Below, one piece after another: positions 34,387 through 43,074 of a stretch of DNA of 64,000 bases. Source of the stretch: Paenisporosarcina sp. FSL H8-0542 (lineage in GTDB: Bacteria; Bacillota; Bacilli; Bacillales_A; Planococcaceae); assembly GCF_038632915.1 (NCBI RefSeq), contig NZ_CP152050.1, forward strand, positions 1,519,001-1,583,000. The letters run 5' to 3'. The notes under the pieces were generated by a model. That model ran no database searches and was not told where the DNA came from. It saw only the letters and a list, made by a program, of their open reading frames with translations. Both the position numbers and the translations under genes were made by a program. Position 1 is the first letter of the stretch, and the number at the start of each line of letters is the position of its first letter.

Positions 34387-34572
34387 TATATCGAAAAGTA
34401 TGTCATATAAAGTCAACTAGAATTTTTCTAACAAAACCGCTTAGCTCAGTTCTCAGATCTAGCAATCCATGTCATAGTGTTATTTCTTTGGTAACTAATT
34501 CACGGAAAATTCATTAATCAAAGGAGTGCTGTTAAGTGAACTTGGTATAATATGTAAAGAGGAGATGGTGAT
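34387..34572 (+). promoter_or_regulatory. intergenic with an extended -10 promoter
   Basis: Most of this stretch holds nothing I recognise. Near its end TGGTATAAT (34543-34551) is a full extended -10 (TGn plus TATAAT) without a clear -35. It should drive the small gene and the phosphodiesterase gene that follow. Confidence 0.5.
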
Positions 34573-34668
34573 TTGAATAAGCTATTAGAAAAAATATGGC
34601 TGGTAAATAATAAATTATTTACCTCAGTTCCATGGAAAAAGATGCATATATTAGTGAAGATAGGGTAA
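34573..34668 (+). CDS. small 31-residue protein, function unknown
   Basis: A TTG-started frame with AGAGGAG 8 bases upstream encodes 31 residues: NKLLEKIWLVNNKLF, then SVPWKKMHILVKIG. It is basic and amphipathic rather than clearly membrane-spanning. It lies 23 bases after an extended -10 promoter and 36 bases before the phosphodiesterase gene, so it could be a leader peptide or an independent small protein. The good ribosome-binding site is the main evidence; conservation is unknown. Confidence 0.4.
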   Translation: MNKLLEKIWLVNNKLFTSVPWKKMHILVKIG

Positions 34669-34704
34669 AGAAAACTATACATACAGATAAGGTGTTGACG
34701 ATAG

Positions 34705-35430
34705 ATGATGAGAGTACCAATATACGCACATCGTGGTGCATCTGCGTATGCACTTGAAAATTCATCTGCGGCTTTTGCAAAAGCGATTGAACTGGGAGCG
34801 GATGGGTTAGAGATCGATTTACAGTTAACAAAAGATTTAGTACCTATTGTAACCCATGATTTGGACTTTTGGCGCTTAGCCAAGACTCGTAGGGATGTTT
34901 CGTCAATGTATTATGAAGAAGTGAAAAAATTAAAATTAGGAACCTCTTTCTGGCGATTAGTAAATGGGGAATCTATACAAACTTTTGAGGAAGTGCTGGC
35001 TTTTGCTGCGAAAAATGGACTGGCATTGAATGTAGAATTAAAAGAAACGTTTGTGAATGCTCCAGAACAAATTGACCTATTGTTTAAACGGACATATTCA
35101 CATTTGAATATTCATTTTTCATCGTTTCATTACGATGTTTTGGAACGAATTAAAAAATGTAATCCGATGTTACAGACTGCTTATATCGGGACGAAAAAAA
35201 CAAATTGGGAAGAGCTTGGTCGATTAACTGCAGCAGATGCACTTCATATGCACAAAAGGCATTATTCGAAGAGGAAGTTGGATTTGGCCTATAAAGCTAA
35301 CATGCCACTAAGATTTTATGGTATTGATGGAAATGAAAAATATTTAGTTGATCCTCACCCGGTAGTTTTGGGGTGGATCACCGATTATCCCGATAAAGTA
35401 TTAATGAAACAATTGAAAAAGGAATCCTGA
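34705..35430 (+). CDS. glycerophosphodiester phosphodiesterase family protein (YqiK-like)
   Basis: A 241-residue TIM-barrel enzyme without signal peptide. The catalytic motifs are YAHRGASAYALENS near residue 7 (first histidine), GADGLEIDLQLTKD with the metal-binding Glu/Asp, and IVTHD with the second histidine; LNVELKE supplies another metal ligand. It should hydrolyse glycerophosphodiesters to glycerol 3-phosphate and an alcohol in the cytoplasm. The position after spo0A corresponds to yqiK of B. subtilis. Confidence 0.88.
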   Translation: MMRVPIYAHRGASAYALENSSAAFAKAIELGADGLEIDLQLTKDLVPIVTHDLDFWRLAKTRRDVSSMYYEEVKKLKLGTSFWRLVNGESIQTFEEVLAFAAKNGLALNVELKETFVNAPEQIDLLFKRTYSHLNIHFSSFHYDVLERIKKCNPMLQTAYIGTKKTNWEELGRLTAADALHMHKRHYSKRKLDLAYKANMPLRFYGIDGNEKYLVDPHPVVLGWITDYPDKVLMKQLKKES

Positions 35431-35455
35431 TGTCGAAATCGGGATTCCTTTTTTA
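35419..35455 (+). terminator. terminator of the phosphodiesterase gene
   Basis: AAGGAATCC and GGGATTCCTT pair across the stop codon, followed by TTTTTT. Confidence 0.85.
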
Positions 35456-35474
35456 GTGGCTAACGCAATTAAAG

Positions 35475-35723
35475 TTAATTCTTCGTTTTTCCTTTAGCGA
35501 ATTTAGCTTGTACTTTACCATTTTTCCGATCTCTATGTAGTAAGAAACCTGCAAAAAATCCAAATCCGATAACTAATAAAACAATACCTATCAGGAATTG
35601 TAGCCATAAAAATGGGATGGATCCAATTAATTTTCCGAATAGGGTATCACGTATAAGTTTAATTCCACCCGCCGCCATCAATCCAGGAATCAATAACACA
35701 AGAAAAGCTAACATTCGTGCCAA
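35475..35723 (-). CDS. yqzF: DUF2627 membrane protein (YqzF-like)
   Basis: An 82-residue protein with two helices: MLAFLVLLIPGLMAAGGIKLIRD, the DUF2627 signature, and LWLQFLIGIVLLVIGFGFFAGFLLHRDR, followed by a lysine-rich cytoplasmic tail (KNGKVQAKFAKGK). The family is confined to Bacilli and unstudied. It lies convergent to the phosphodiesterase gene and divergent from bkdR, where B. subtilis has yqzF. Confidence 0.85.
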   Translation of the reverse strand: MARMLAFLVLLIPGLMAAGGIKLIRDTLFGKLIGSIPFLWLQFLIGIVLLVIGFGFFAGFLLHRDRKNGKVQAKFAKGKTKN

Positions 35724-35914
35724 TAGTATTCATCTCCTACTGCATTAAATTAAATTACTAAATTAAAGAAAGCTGTTAATTATTCAGCCGTGCATGCCGT
35801 AAGGGTGCAGATTTACGATAAACAATAGCATTTTTAACAGAGCCAATTAAATTATAATCTAGTCTAGTTTAACACGGAATATCATTTTCGTTCCATTGCA
35901 CTACCCTAGAATAA

Positions 35915-35943
35915 TTGTCAGGTCAAACTCAATGAGGTATGAT
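35915..35943 (+). promoter_or_regulatory. sigma-A promoter of bkdR
   Basis: TTGTCA, 17 bases, TATGAT: five of six matches in the -10 and four or five in the -35. Confidence 0.65.
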
Positions 35944-35955
35944 AGAGGAAGGTTT

Positions 35956-35969
35956 TGCAATATATTGCA
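35956..35969. promoter_or_regulatory. palindrome at the bkdR start, candidate BkdR autoregulatory site
   Basis: TGCAATATATTGCA is a perfect 14-bp palindrome just behind the bkdR promoter. Its half-site TGCAAT also occurs in the larger palindrome upstream of ptb. Confidence 0.5.
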
Positions 35970-35990
35970 CACGACGAAAGAGGGATGTGA

Positions 35991-38042
35991 ATGTCCTTGC
36001 AAAATGTTTTAATCATTGGAGGCGGCGTTGGCGGAACCGCGATTTTGAAATTATTATTATCAGCTGAATTTTTTCATGTAAAACGAGTAGTTGATATTGA
36101 TGAACGAGCACCTGCCATTCAGATTGCAAAACAGCATAACATTCCAGCAAGTGCGGAATGGAAGCCTTTTTTAACTGATGATTTACATATGATTTTTGAT
36201 TTGACTGGTCAGCCTGAAATTTTTGATGAACTTTTAATGGAAAGACCCTCACAAACCGTCTTAATACCTGGGTCAGTGGCGAATATACTGATTCGCTTGA
36301 TAAGAGAAAAGGACCAATTTATTCAAACGATTCGTGAAGAAACACATAAACAACAATTGATTTTTAATTCGATTGAAGAAGGTATGATAGGTATTGATGC
36401 CAATGGAAACGTCAACTTCTTCAATAAAAGTGCTGAGAGAATGACTGATATTTTAATGGACCAAGCTCTTGGTAAGCCAATTTATGATGTCATTGCTTCC
36501 AGTGAATTACCCCGAACTTTTGAAACCGGCAGAACAGAAGTGAATCGCGAATTAGTACTGAGTAATGGTACGAAAATTGTCACTTCAAGATTTCCCGTCA
36601 TAGATGAAAAAGGTGTCCGTATCGGGGCATTTTCAGTTTTCAAGGATATTACGGAAGTCGTTAGTTTAGCAGGTGAAATAACCAATTTAAAAGAAATACA
36701 GACCATGCTTCAAGCTATCATCCAGTCAAGTGATGATGCCATTTCCGTTGTGGATGAAGAAGGGAAGGGTATTTTGATTAACCCTGCCTATACGAGAATT
36801 ACGGGTCTGGAAACAGATGATATTATCGGAAAGCCAGCAACTGCAGATATTAGTGAAGGCGAGAGTATGCATTTGAAAGTGCTGCAACTGCGTAAGCCTA
36901 TCCGTGGTGTCAATATGCGTGTTGGTCCGTTGAAACGTGAAGTCATCGTGAATGTGGCACCAATCATTGTCAACAATCGATTGAAAGGAAGCGTCGGTGT
37001 CATTCATGATATGACTGAAATCCGTTCATTGATGAAAGAACTTAATCGCGCCAGAAGTATCATTCGTACACTTGAATCGAAGTACACTTTTGACGACATC
37101 ATTGGTGATTCACACGAAATGAGAATTTCAATTGAACAGGCTAAGCTGGCTGCTAAAACGCCTGTTACCGTGCTATTACGAGGCGAATCAGGAACAGGGA
37201 AAGAACTTTTTGCCCATGCCATTCATAGTTCCAGTGATCGGAAGTACAATAAGTTCATTCGTGTCAATTGTGCAGCCATCGCGGAGCATCTGCTTGAAAG
37301 TGAATTGTTCGGTTACGAAGAAGATGCTTTTGTTGGGGCAAAACTCGGTGGTAAACGAGGATTATTTGAAGAAGCGAACCATGGCAGTATTTTTTTGGAT
37401 GAAATTGGTGAACTTTCGAGCAACACGCAAGCAAAATTGCTTCGCGTCTTGCAAGAGAATGAAATCGTTCGAGTTGGTGGTACGAAATCCATCACGATAG
37501 ATGTAAGAGTAATTGCTGCAACCAATATCCATATGGAAAAAGCAATGCTAGAAGGTAAGTTCAGAGAAGATCTCTATTATCGATTGAACCGCATGCCCAT
37601 TCAAATTCCGCCGTTACGCAATCACAAACAAGATATTCCAGCTATTGCGGAACGACTGTTGGTTAAGCTTAATCAAGAATATGGTCGAAACGTCGAACGG
37701 ATATCCGAAGTGGCCATGCAAAGGCTGGTCGTTTATTCTTGGCCAGGAAACGTGCGGGAACTTGAAAATATTATCAGTAGGGGCATGATTTTTATGAGGC
37801 CAACTGAATCGATTTTAGATGACCATCATCTTCCATTGTCGATGTTGGAACACCAGGAACCAGACTCCAAAAAACCATTACAAGAGATATTGCCGCTTGC
37901 CGATCAAATGGAGCGTATGGAAAAAGAGATTTTATCATCAACTCTGAAAATGATGAATGGCAATAAATCTAAAACAGCTAAACATTTGGGGATTTCTCTT
38001 CGTACGCTTTATTATAAATTAGAAAAATATGAGCTAGAATAA
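35991..38042 (+). CDS. bkdR: sigma-54-type activator of branched-chain amino acid catabolism, BkdR
   Basis: A 683-residue regulator. An N-terminal Rossmann-like segment (NVLIIGGGVGGTAILKLLL, about 1-110) is followed by two PAS domains (about 120-225 and 240-345), an AAA+ domain with Walker A GESGTGKELFA near residue 398 and Walker B GSIFLDEIGEL, and a Fis-type helix-turn-helix at the end (NKSKTAKHLGISLRTLYYKL). The sigma-54 contact loop normally reads GAFTGA; here residues 445-450 are DAFVGA. It sits directly before ptb as in B. subtilis. AAAGAGGGA precedes the ATG. Confidence 0.9.
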   Translation: MSLQNVLIIGGGVGGTAILKLLLSAEFFHVKRVVDIDERAPAIQIAKQHNIPASAEWKPFLTDDLHMIFDLTGQPEIFDELLMERPSQTVLIPGSVANILIRLIREKDQFIQTIREETHKQQLIFNSIEEGMIGIDANGNVNFFNKSAERMTDILMDQALGKPIYDVIASSELPRTFETGRTEVNRELVLSNGTKIVTSRFPVIDEKGVRIGAFSVFKDITEVVSLAGEITNLKEIQTMLQAIIQSSDDAISVVDEEGKGILINPAYTRITGLETDDIIGKPATADISEGESMHLKVLQLRKPIRGVNMRVGPLKREVIVNVAPIIVNNRLKGSVGVIHDMTEIRSLMKELNRARSIIRTLESKYTFDDIIGDSHEMRISIEQAKLAAKTPVTVLLRGESGTGKELFAHAIHSSSDRKYNKFIRVNCAAIAEHLLESELFGYEEDAFVGAKLGGKRGLFEEANHGSIFLDEIGELSSNTQAKLLRVLQENEIVRVGGTKSITIDVRVIAATNIHMEKAMLEGKFREDLYYRLNRMPIQIPPLRNHKQDIPAIAERLLVKLNQEYGRNVERISEVAMQRLVVYSWPGNVRELENIISRGMIFMRPTESILDDHHLPLSMLEHQEPDSKKPLQEILPLADQMERMEKEILSSTLKMMNGNKSKTAKHLGISLRTLYYKLEKYELE

Positions 38043-38047
38043 CAATG

Positions 38048-38084
38048 TATGCAAATAATTGCATGGTTTGCAATCATTTGCATA
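38048..38084. promoter_or_regulatory. large inverted repeat upstream of ptb, candidate BkdR enhancer
   Basis: TATGCAAATAATTGCA and TGCAATCATTTGCATA are 16-base arms with one mismatch and a 5-base spacer. It lies just after the bkdR stop and about 100 bases before ptb, the distance of an upstream activating site. Confidence 0.65.
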
Positions 38085-38101
38085 CCGAAAAGTACGAAAT
38101 C

Positions 38102-38149
38102 TTGCCAAATAAAGCGTTTTCATTATTGTTATCAAGGTGCTTTTTATGC
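38102..38149 (+). promoter_or_regulatory. ptb-bkd operon promoter region (sigma-54-like and sigma-A-like elements)
   Basis: GG at 38136 and GC at 38148 have the 10-base gap of a -24/-12 promoter, and ATGCT resembles the -12 (TTGCT). The -24 half (AAGGTGC) is a poor match. In the same stretch TTGCCA (38102), 16 bases, TATTGT forms a competing sigma-A-like promoter. Which is used cannot be decided by reading. Confidence 0.45.
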
Positions 38150-38177
38150 TTAAATTATGAATGTTGAGGTGATTTCA

Positions 38178-39083
38178 TTGAATCTAAACGATTTAATACG
38201 ACAAGCTTCTTCTTCAGATGATAATGTAGTTGCGGTTGCATCTGCTGCTAATCTGGAAGTGCTTGAAGCGGTTAACTTGGCCATTGAGCATGACATGGCG
38301 AGTTTTCGTCTATATGATGACGAACACAAATTAAAAGAAATGATAGTCATGCACTATCCTCACTTGTTAAATCATCCGAAAATTTATACACAACACGTAA
38401 AGGATGATCAACAAGCAGCGATTGCAGCTGTCAAAGCCGTCCATTTAAATGAAGCGAACGTATTAATGAAAGGGCATATTCCAACCGCTCTTATCCTAAA
38501 AGCTGTTTTGAACCCAGACTTTGGATTGCGAACGGGAAGCGTCCTGTCTCATGTAGCTGCATTTGAAATTAATGGTTTTGATCGTTTGATTTTTGTTACG
38601 GATGCGGCTATGAACATTGCACCTGATTTAAAGCAAAAAGCGCAAATTGTGCAAAATGCCGTTAAGGTAGCTCACGCCGTGGGAGTCGAAACTCCTGTAG
38701 TTGCACCATTGGCTGCAGTTGAAACCGTCAACCCATCGATGCAACCAACTCTTGATGCAGCTGCTCTGGTTGCGATGAATACAAGAGGACAAATAAAAGG
38801 TTGCGTGATTGATGGTCCAGTTGCTCTGGATAATGCCATTTCAGTTGATGCGGCTCATCACAAAGGTTTGACAGGTCCACATGCTGGACAAGCAGATATT
38901 TTGCTTGTACCGAATATAGAATCAGGCAATATTTTATACAAATCACTTGTTTACTTTGCACATGCAAAAGTAGGGGCAGTGATTGTAGGGGCTAAAGCAC
39001 CTATTGTCCTAACTTCTCGTTCAGACAGCGCAGAAAGTAAATTAAACTCTTTAGCATTAGCAATTTGCTCATCTAAGAATTAA
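38178..39083 (+). CDS. ptb: phosphate butyryltransferase
   Basis: A 301-residue enzyme that converts butyryl-CoA (and branched acyl-CoAs) to the acyl phosphate. It contains LMKGHIPTALILKAVLN, GLRTGSVLSHVAAFE, TDAAMNIAPDL and KGCVIDGPVALDNAIS, family signatures. I chose TTG 38178 because TTGAGGTGA ends 5 bases upstream and the protein then has normal length; ATG 38157 would start before or at the likely transcription start. It opens the operon ptb-bcd-buk-lpdV-bkdAA-bkdAB-bkdB. Confidence 0.92.
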   Translation: MNLNDLIRQASSSDDNVVAVASAANLEVLEAVNLAIEHDMASFRLYDDEHKLKEMIVMHYPHLLNHPKIYTQHVKDDQQAAIAAVKAVHLNEANVLMKGHIPTALILKAVLNPDFGLRTGSVLSHVAAFEINGFDRLIFVTDAAMNIAPDLKQKAQIVQNAVKVAHAVGVETPVVAPLAAVETVNPSMQPTLDAAALVAMNTRGQIKGCVIDGPVALDNAISVDAAHHKGLTGPHAGQADILLVPNIESGNILYKSLVYFAHAKVGAVIVGAKAPIVLTSRSDSAESKLNSLALAICSSKN

Positions 39084-39113
39084 TGAACAACCAAATCAAA
39101 GGAGGAATTTAAA

Positions 39114-40208
39114 ATGGAAATTTTTAAATATATGGAGACTTATGATTACGAACAATTGGTGTTTTGCCAAGATAAAACTTCAGGCTTAAAAGCAATCATC
39201 GCGATTCATGATACTACTTTAGGACCAGCATTGGGTGGAACACGCATGTGGACTTACGCTTCTGAAGAAGCTGCAATTGAAGATGCACTTCGTCTAGCTA
39301 AAGGAATGACTTACAAAAATGCTGCTGCCGGTTTAAACCTTGGTGGTGGTAAAACGGTTATTATTGGCGATCCATTAAAAGATAAAAACGAAGAAATGTT
39401 CCGCGCGTTCGGTCGTTTCATCCAAGGCTTGAACGGTCGTTACATTACAGCTGAAGATGTTGGTACAACTGTAGCTGATATGGACTTAATCCATGAAGAA
39501 ACAAACTATGTAACAGGTATCTCACCTGCATTTGGTTCTTCAGGTAACCCATCTCCAGTAACTGCCTACGGCGTATACCGTGGTATGAAAGCTGCTGCAA
39601 TGGAAGCTTTCGGTAGCGATTCACTTGAAGGCAAACGCATCGCTGTTCAAGGTGTTGGTAACGTTGCATACAACTTATGCCGTCACTTACATGAAGAAGG
39701 CGCGAAATTAATTGTTACGGATATCAATAAAGCAGCTGTTGATCGTGTAGTAGAAGAGTTCGGTGCTACTGCAGTGAACACGGATGAAATCTACTCTCAA
39801 GATGTAGACATCTTTGCTCCATGTGCTCTAGGCGCAATCATTAACGACGAAACAATTCCACAATTGAAAGCAAAAGTTGTTGCAGGAGCTGCAAACAACC
39901 AATTAAAAGAAACAAAACATGGCGATCAATTGCACGAACTTGGAATCGTATATGCACCTGATTATGTAATCAATGCTGGTGGCGTAATAAACGTTGCTGA
40001 TGAACTATATGGCTACAACCGTGAACGTGCAATGAAACGAGTAGAAACAGTCTATGACAACATTGCTAAAGTAATGGAAATTTCACGTACACAAGGAATT
40101 CCTACATACGTTGCAGCTGACCGTTTAGCTGAAGAACGTATCGCTCGTGTTGGAAAATCACGCAGCAATTTTCTACTTAACGAAAAACATATTTTAAGCG
40201 GAAGATAA
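39114..40208 (+). CDS. bcd: leucine dehydrogenase
   Basis: A 364-residue NAD-dependent enzyme that deaminates leucine, valine and isoleucine to 2-oxo acids. Seen are [10 protein letters not shown], the catalytic-lysine region [31 protein letters not shown], the Rossmann motif [15 protein letters not shown] and [22 protein letters not shown] lies before the ATG. Its products feed the dehydrogenase complex encoded downstream. Codon use is strongly biased, suggesting high expression. Confidence 0.95.
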   Translation: MEIFKYMETYDYEQLVFCQDKTSGLKAIIAIHDTTLGPALGGTRMWTYASEEAAIEDALRLAKGMTYKNAAAGLNLGGGKTVIIGDPLKDKNEEMFRAFGRFIQGLNGRYITAEDVGTTVADMDLIHEETNYVTGISPAFGSSGNPSPVTAYGVYRGMKAAAMEAFGSDSLEGKRIAVQGVGNVAYNLCRHLHEEGAKLIVTDINKAAVDRVVEEFGATAVNTDEIYSQDVDIFAPCALGAIINDETIPQLKAKVVAGAANNQLKETKHGDQLHELGIVYAPDYVINAGGVINVADELYGYNRERAMKRVETVYDNIAKVMEISRTQGIPTYVAADRLAEERIARVGKSRSNFLLNEKHILSGR

Positions 40209-40263
40209 TACATTGCTCTGACAACGATTTTGTAGATAGCGAGGGAATAAGCGACAAAACCTG

Positions 40264-40380
40264 TGCTCCTGTTTCTGCGCTAGAATCGTCGCAAAGAATT
40301 AGGTCAAACTAAAGCTTTGACCAAATTCTTTCCTGCGGAAAAACGGGCTTGCAAGTTCGTCCGAGGAAAGGGAGCTAATT
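40264..40380 (-). repeat. dispersed intergenic repeat, diverged copy D (inverted)
   Basis: On the plus strand it shares GCTCCTG, CGTCGCAAAG and AAAACGGGCTT with the inverted copy at 16061. Between them an extra hairpin is present: AATTAGGTCAAA and TTTGACCAAATT. It lies inside the bkd operon, between bcd and buk. Confidence 0.5.
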
Positions 40381-40437
40381 CCCTCTGTTGTTAAAAAAAT
40401 CGACATAATAAAGTTAACAGAGCTTGATTAAAGAAAA

Positions 40438-40480
40438 GAAAAGGACAGATACTTTCATTTATGTTTGTATCTGTTCTTAT
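40438..40480 (+). terminator. possible weak terminator or attenuator before buk
   Basis: GACAGATAC and GTATCTGTTC pair around a 15-base loop; the following TTATCTTT is a poor T-run. It may reduce reading from bcd into buk, or stabilise the upstream message. Confidence 0.35.
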
Positions 40481-40509
40481 CTTTAAAGACATTTTTGGGA
40501 GGAATCATT

Positions 40510-41598
40510 GTGCAAGAACATTCATATCGCATTCTTGTCATCAACCCGGGTTCCACATCTACAAAAATTGGTGTTTTTGAAAACGATGTTTTATTGATGG
40601 AAAAAACGATCCGACACTCTTCTGAGGAAATCGGCAAATTTTCTTCTATCATTGATCAATACGAATTTCGTAAGCAAACCATTTTAGAAGCAATGGATGA
40701 AGAAGGAATCAACATTTCGAAATTGTCAGCTATCTGTGGCAGAGGCGGACTCCTTCGTCCAATTGAAGGCGGAACTTATGCGGTAAATGACGCAATGTTA
40801 GTAGATTTAAAAAAAGGTTTTTCAGGTCAACACGCTTCAAACTTAGGTGGGATTTTAGCATTTGAAATTGCAACAGGTTTAAATATTCCTTCTTACATTG
40901 TCGATCCAGTGGTCGTCGATGAGTTGGCTCCGATTGCACGCATTTCAGGATTCTCGTTAATCGAACGAAAATCGATTTTCCATGCATTAAATCAAAAAGC
41001 TGTTGCACGACGATATGCTAAAAAGTGCGGCAAAGCCTATGAAGACATGAGACTGATTGTAACCCATATGGGTGGCGGTATTACAATTGGTGTTCATGAG
41101 AATGGGCGGGTAATTGAAGTAAACAATGGTTTACACGGTGAAGGTCCATTCAGTCCGGAAAGAGCGGGAACAGTTCCTGCAGGCGACTTAATCGATATTT
41201 GTTTTTCTGGTGAATACTACCGTCACGAAATTATGAAGAAATTAGTCGGTCAAGGCGGATTAGTAAGCTATCTTGGAACCAATGACGCAGTGGCGGTTGA
41301 AAAACGTATTGCAAAAGGTGACAAAGAAGCTGAACTTGTTTACGAGGCAATGGCATATCAAGTTGCCCGTGAAATTGGCTCAGCTAGTGCCGTGCTTGAA
41401 GGTAAGATTGACGCTATCATATTAACTGGTGGATTAGCATATGGGAAAGATTTTGTTGAATCCATTTCAAAAAGAATCAACTGGATCGCTGATGTAGTAG
41501 TCCAACCCGGAGAGAACGAATTGCAAGCATTATCTGAAGGTGCAATTCGCGTATTAAATGGGGAAGAAAAAGCAAAAGTATATCCGAACCTCAAATAA
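40510..41598 (+). CDS. buk: butyrate kinase
   Basis: A 362-residue acetokinase-family enzyme that transfers phosphate from acyl phosphate to ADP, yielding ATP and butyrate or branched short-chain acid. It has [16 protein letters not shown] at the start, [30 protein letters not shown] and [16 protein letters not shown] 40510 follows GGGAGGA by 7 bases; the frame extends upstream without a site. With ptb it provides substrate-level phosphorylation from branched acyl-CoAs, or supplies branched acids in reverse for fatty acid primers. Confidence 0.93.
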   Translation: MQEHSYRILVINPGSTSTKIGVFENDVLLMEKTIRHSSEEIGKFSSIIDQYEFRKQTILEAMDEEGINISKLSAICGRGGLLRPIEGGTYAVNDAMLVDLKKGFSGQHASNLGGILAFEIATGLNIPSYIVDPVVVDELAPIARISGFSLIERKSIFHALNQKAVARRYAKKCGKAYEDMRLIVTHMGGGITIGVHENGRVIEVNNGLHGEGPFSPERAGTVPAGDLIDICFSGEYYRHEIMKKLVGQGGLVSYLGTNDAVAVEKRIAKGDKEAELVYEAMAYQVAREIGSASAVLEGKIDAIILTGGLAYGKDFVESISKRINWIADVVVQPGENELQALSEGAIRVLNGEEKAKVYPNLK

Positions 41599-41614
41599 AA
41601 GGAGGCCGAAAGTT

Positions 41615-43045
41615 ATGGCTCATAATTACGATATCGTTATTCTTGGAGGCGGAACAGGCGGGTATGTAGCAGCAATCCGCGCGGCTCAATTAGGACTTAA
41701 AACAGCAATCGTTGAAAAAGGTAACTTAGGTGGAACTTGCCTACATAAAGGATGTATTCCAAGCAAAGCCCTACTTCGCAGTGCAGAAGTATATTCGACG
41801 ACAAAAAATCATGCAGCTGACTTTGGCGTAAATACTGGAGAAGTTTCATTGGATTTCTCCCGTGTACAAGCCCGTAAAGAAAGCATTGTTTCCCAACTTC
41901 ATCAAGGCGTTCAAGGATTAATGAAAAAAGGGAAAATTGATGTATATGAAGGTACTGGCAGAATGTTAGGACCATCAATCTTCTCGCCATCTCCAGGTGG
42001 AACGGTTTCTGTTGAAATGAACAATGGCGATGAGAATGAAATGCTAATCCCTAAAAACGTGATCATCGCAACTGGATCACGTCCACGTACATTGCCTGGT
42101 TTAACAATCGATGGAACACACGTTATGAGTTCGGACGAAGCATTGGCTATGACCGAATTGCCAAAATCAATTTTGATTGTTGGTGGCGGTGTCATTGGGA
42201 TTGAATGGGCTTCAATGTTGAATGATTTTGGTGTTGAAGTAACAGTAGTTGAATATGCTGATCGCATTATTCCTACTGAGGACGCTGACATTTCAAAAGA
42301 AATGCAGAAGCTATTAGCGAAAAAAGGCATTACATTTGCGACAAGTGCAAAAGTTTTACCAGAAACATTGGAAACAGCTGAAGGAAGTGTAACAATTTCT
42401 GCCGAATTCAAAGGAGAAACAAAAACCTTTACTGCTGAAAAAATGTTGGTTTCGGTTGGCCGTCAAGCAAATGTAGAAGGCATCGGAATCGAAAATACGG
42501 ATATTGTGGTTGAAAAAGGATTTATTCATGTAAAAGACACGTTCCAAACAAAAGAATCTCATATTTATGCTATTGGTGATGTAATCGGAGGATTACAATT
42601 GGCACATGTTGCTTCTCATGAAGGTATTACAGCAGTGGAACACATTGCTGGTCAAAAAACTCATGCGATTGATTACAACTTGGTGTCACGTTGTATCTAC
42701 TCAAATCCAGAAGCAGCAAGCGTTGGAATTACACAACAGCAAGCTAAAGATCAAGGGTTTGATGTGAAAGTTGGTAAATTCTCATTTAAAGCCATTGGTA
42801 AAGCGCTTGTTTATGGTGAATCAGACGGCTTCGTGAAAATTATTGCCGATAAGAAAACGAATGATATTTTAGGTGTACACATGATTGGACCACACGTTAC
42901 AGATATGATTTCTGAAGCGGGTCTGGCAATGGTACTAGATGCAACACCATGGGAAGTTGCTAGTACAATTCATCCGCATCCTACACTTTCAGAAGTAATG
43001 GGCGAAGCGGCGTTGGCTGTTGAAGGTAAAGCAATTCACATGTAA
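41615..43045 (+). CDS. lpdV: dihydrolipoyl dehydrogenase (E3) of the branched-chain complex
   Basis: A 476-residue flavoprotein disulfide reductase that reoxidises the lipoyl arm of E2. It shows the FAD motif VILGGGTGGYVAAIRAAQLG, the redox disulfide GGTCLHKGCIPSKALL, the NAD-binding VGGGVIGIEWASML, YAIGDVIGGLQLAHVA and the active-site HPHPTLSE. ATG 41615 follows AAAGGAGG; the upstream extension of the frame lies inside buk. It is dedicated to the bkd complex by position. Confidence 0.95.
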   Translation: MAHNYDIVILGGGTGGYVAAIRAAQLGLKTAIVEKGNLGGTCLHKGCIPSKALLRSAEVYSTTKNHAADFGVNTGEVSLDFSRVQARKESIVSQLHQGVQGLMKKGKIDVYEGTGRMLGPSIFSPSPGGTVSVEMNNGDENEMLIPKNVIIATGSRPRTLPGLTIDGTHVMSSDEALAMTELPKSILIVGGGVIGIEWASMLNDFGVEVTVVEYADRIIPTEDADISKEMQKLLAKKGITFATSAKVLPETLETAEGSVTISAEFKGETKTFTAEKMLVSVGRQANVEGIGIENTDIVVEKGFIHVKDTFQTKESHIYAIGDVIGGLQLAHVASHEGITAVEHIAGQKTHAIDYNLVSRCIYSNPEAASVGITQQQAKDQGFDVKVGKFSFKAIGKALVYGESDGFVKIIADKKTNDILGVHMIGPHVTDMISEAGLAMVLDATPWEVASTIHPHPTLSEVMGEAALAVEGKAIHM

Positions 43046-43074
43046 AAAAATCAGATTAAAAGGGGGATGTTCAG

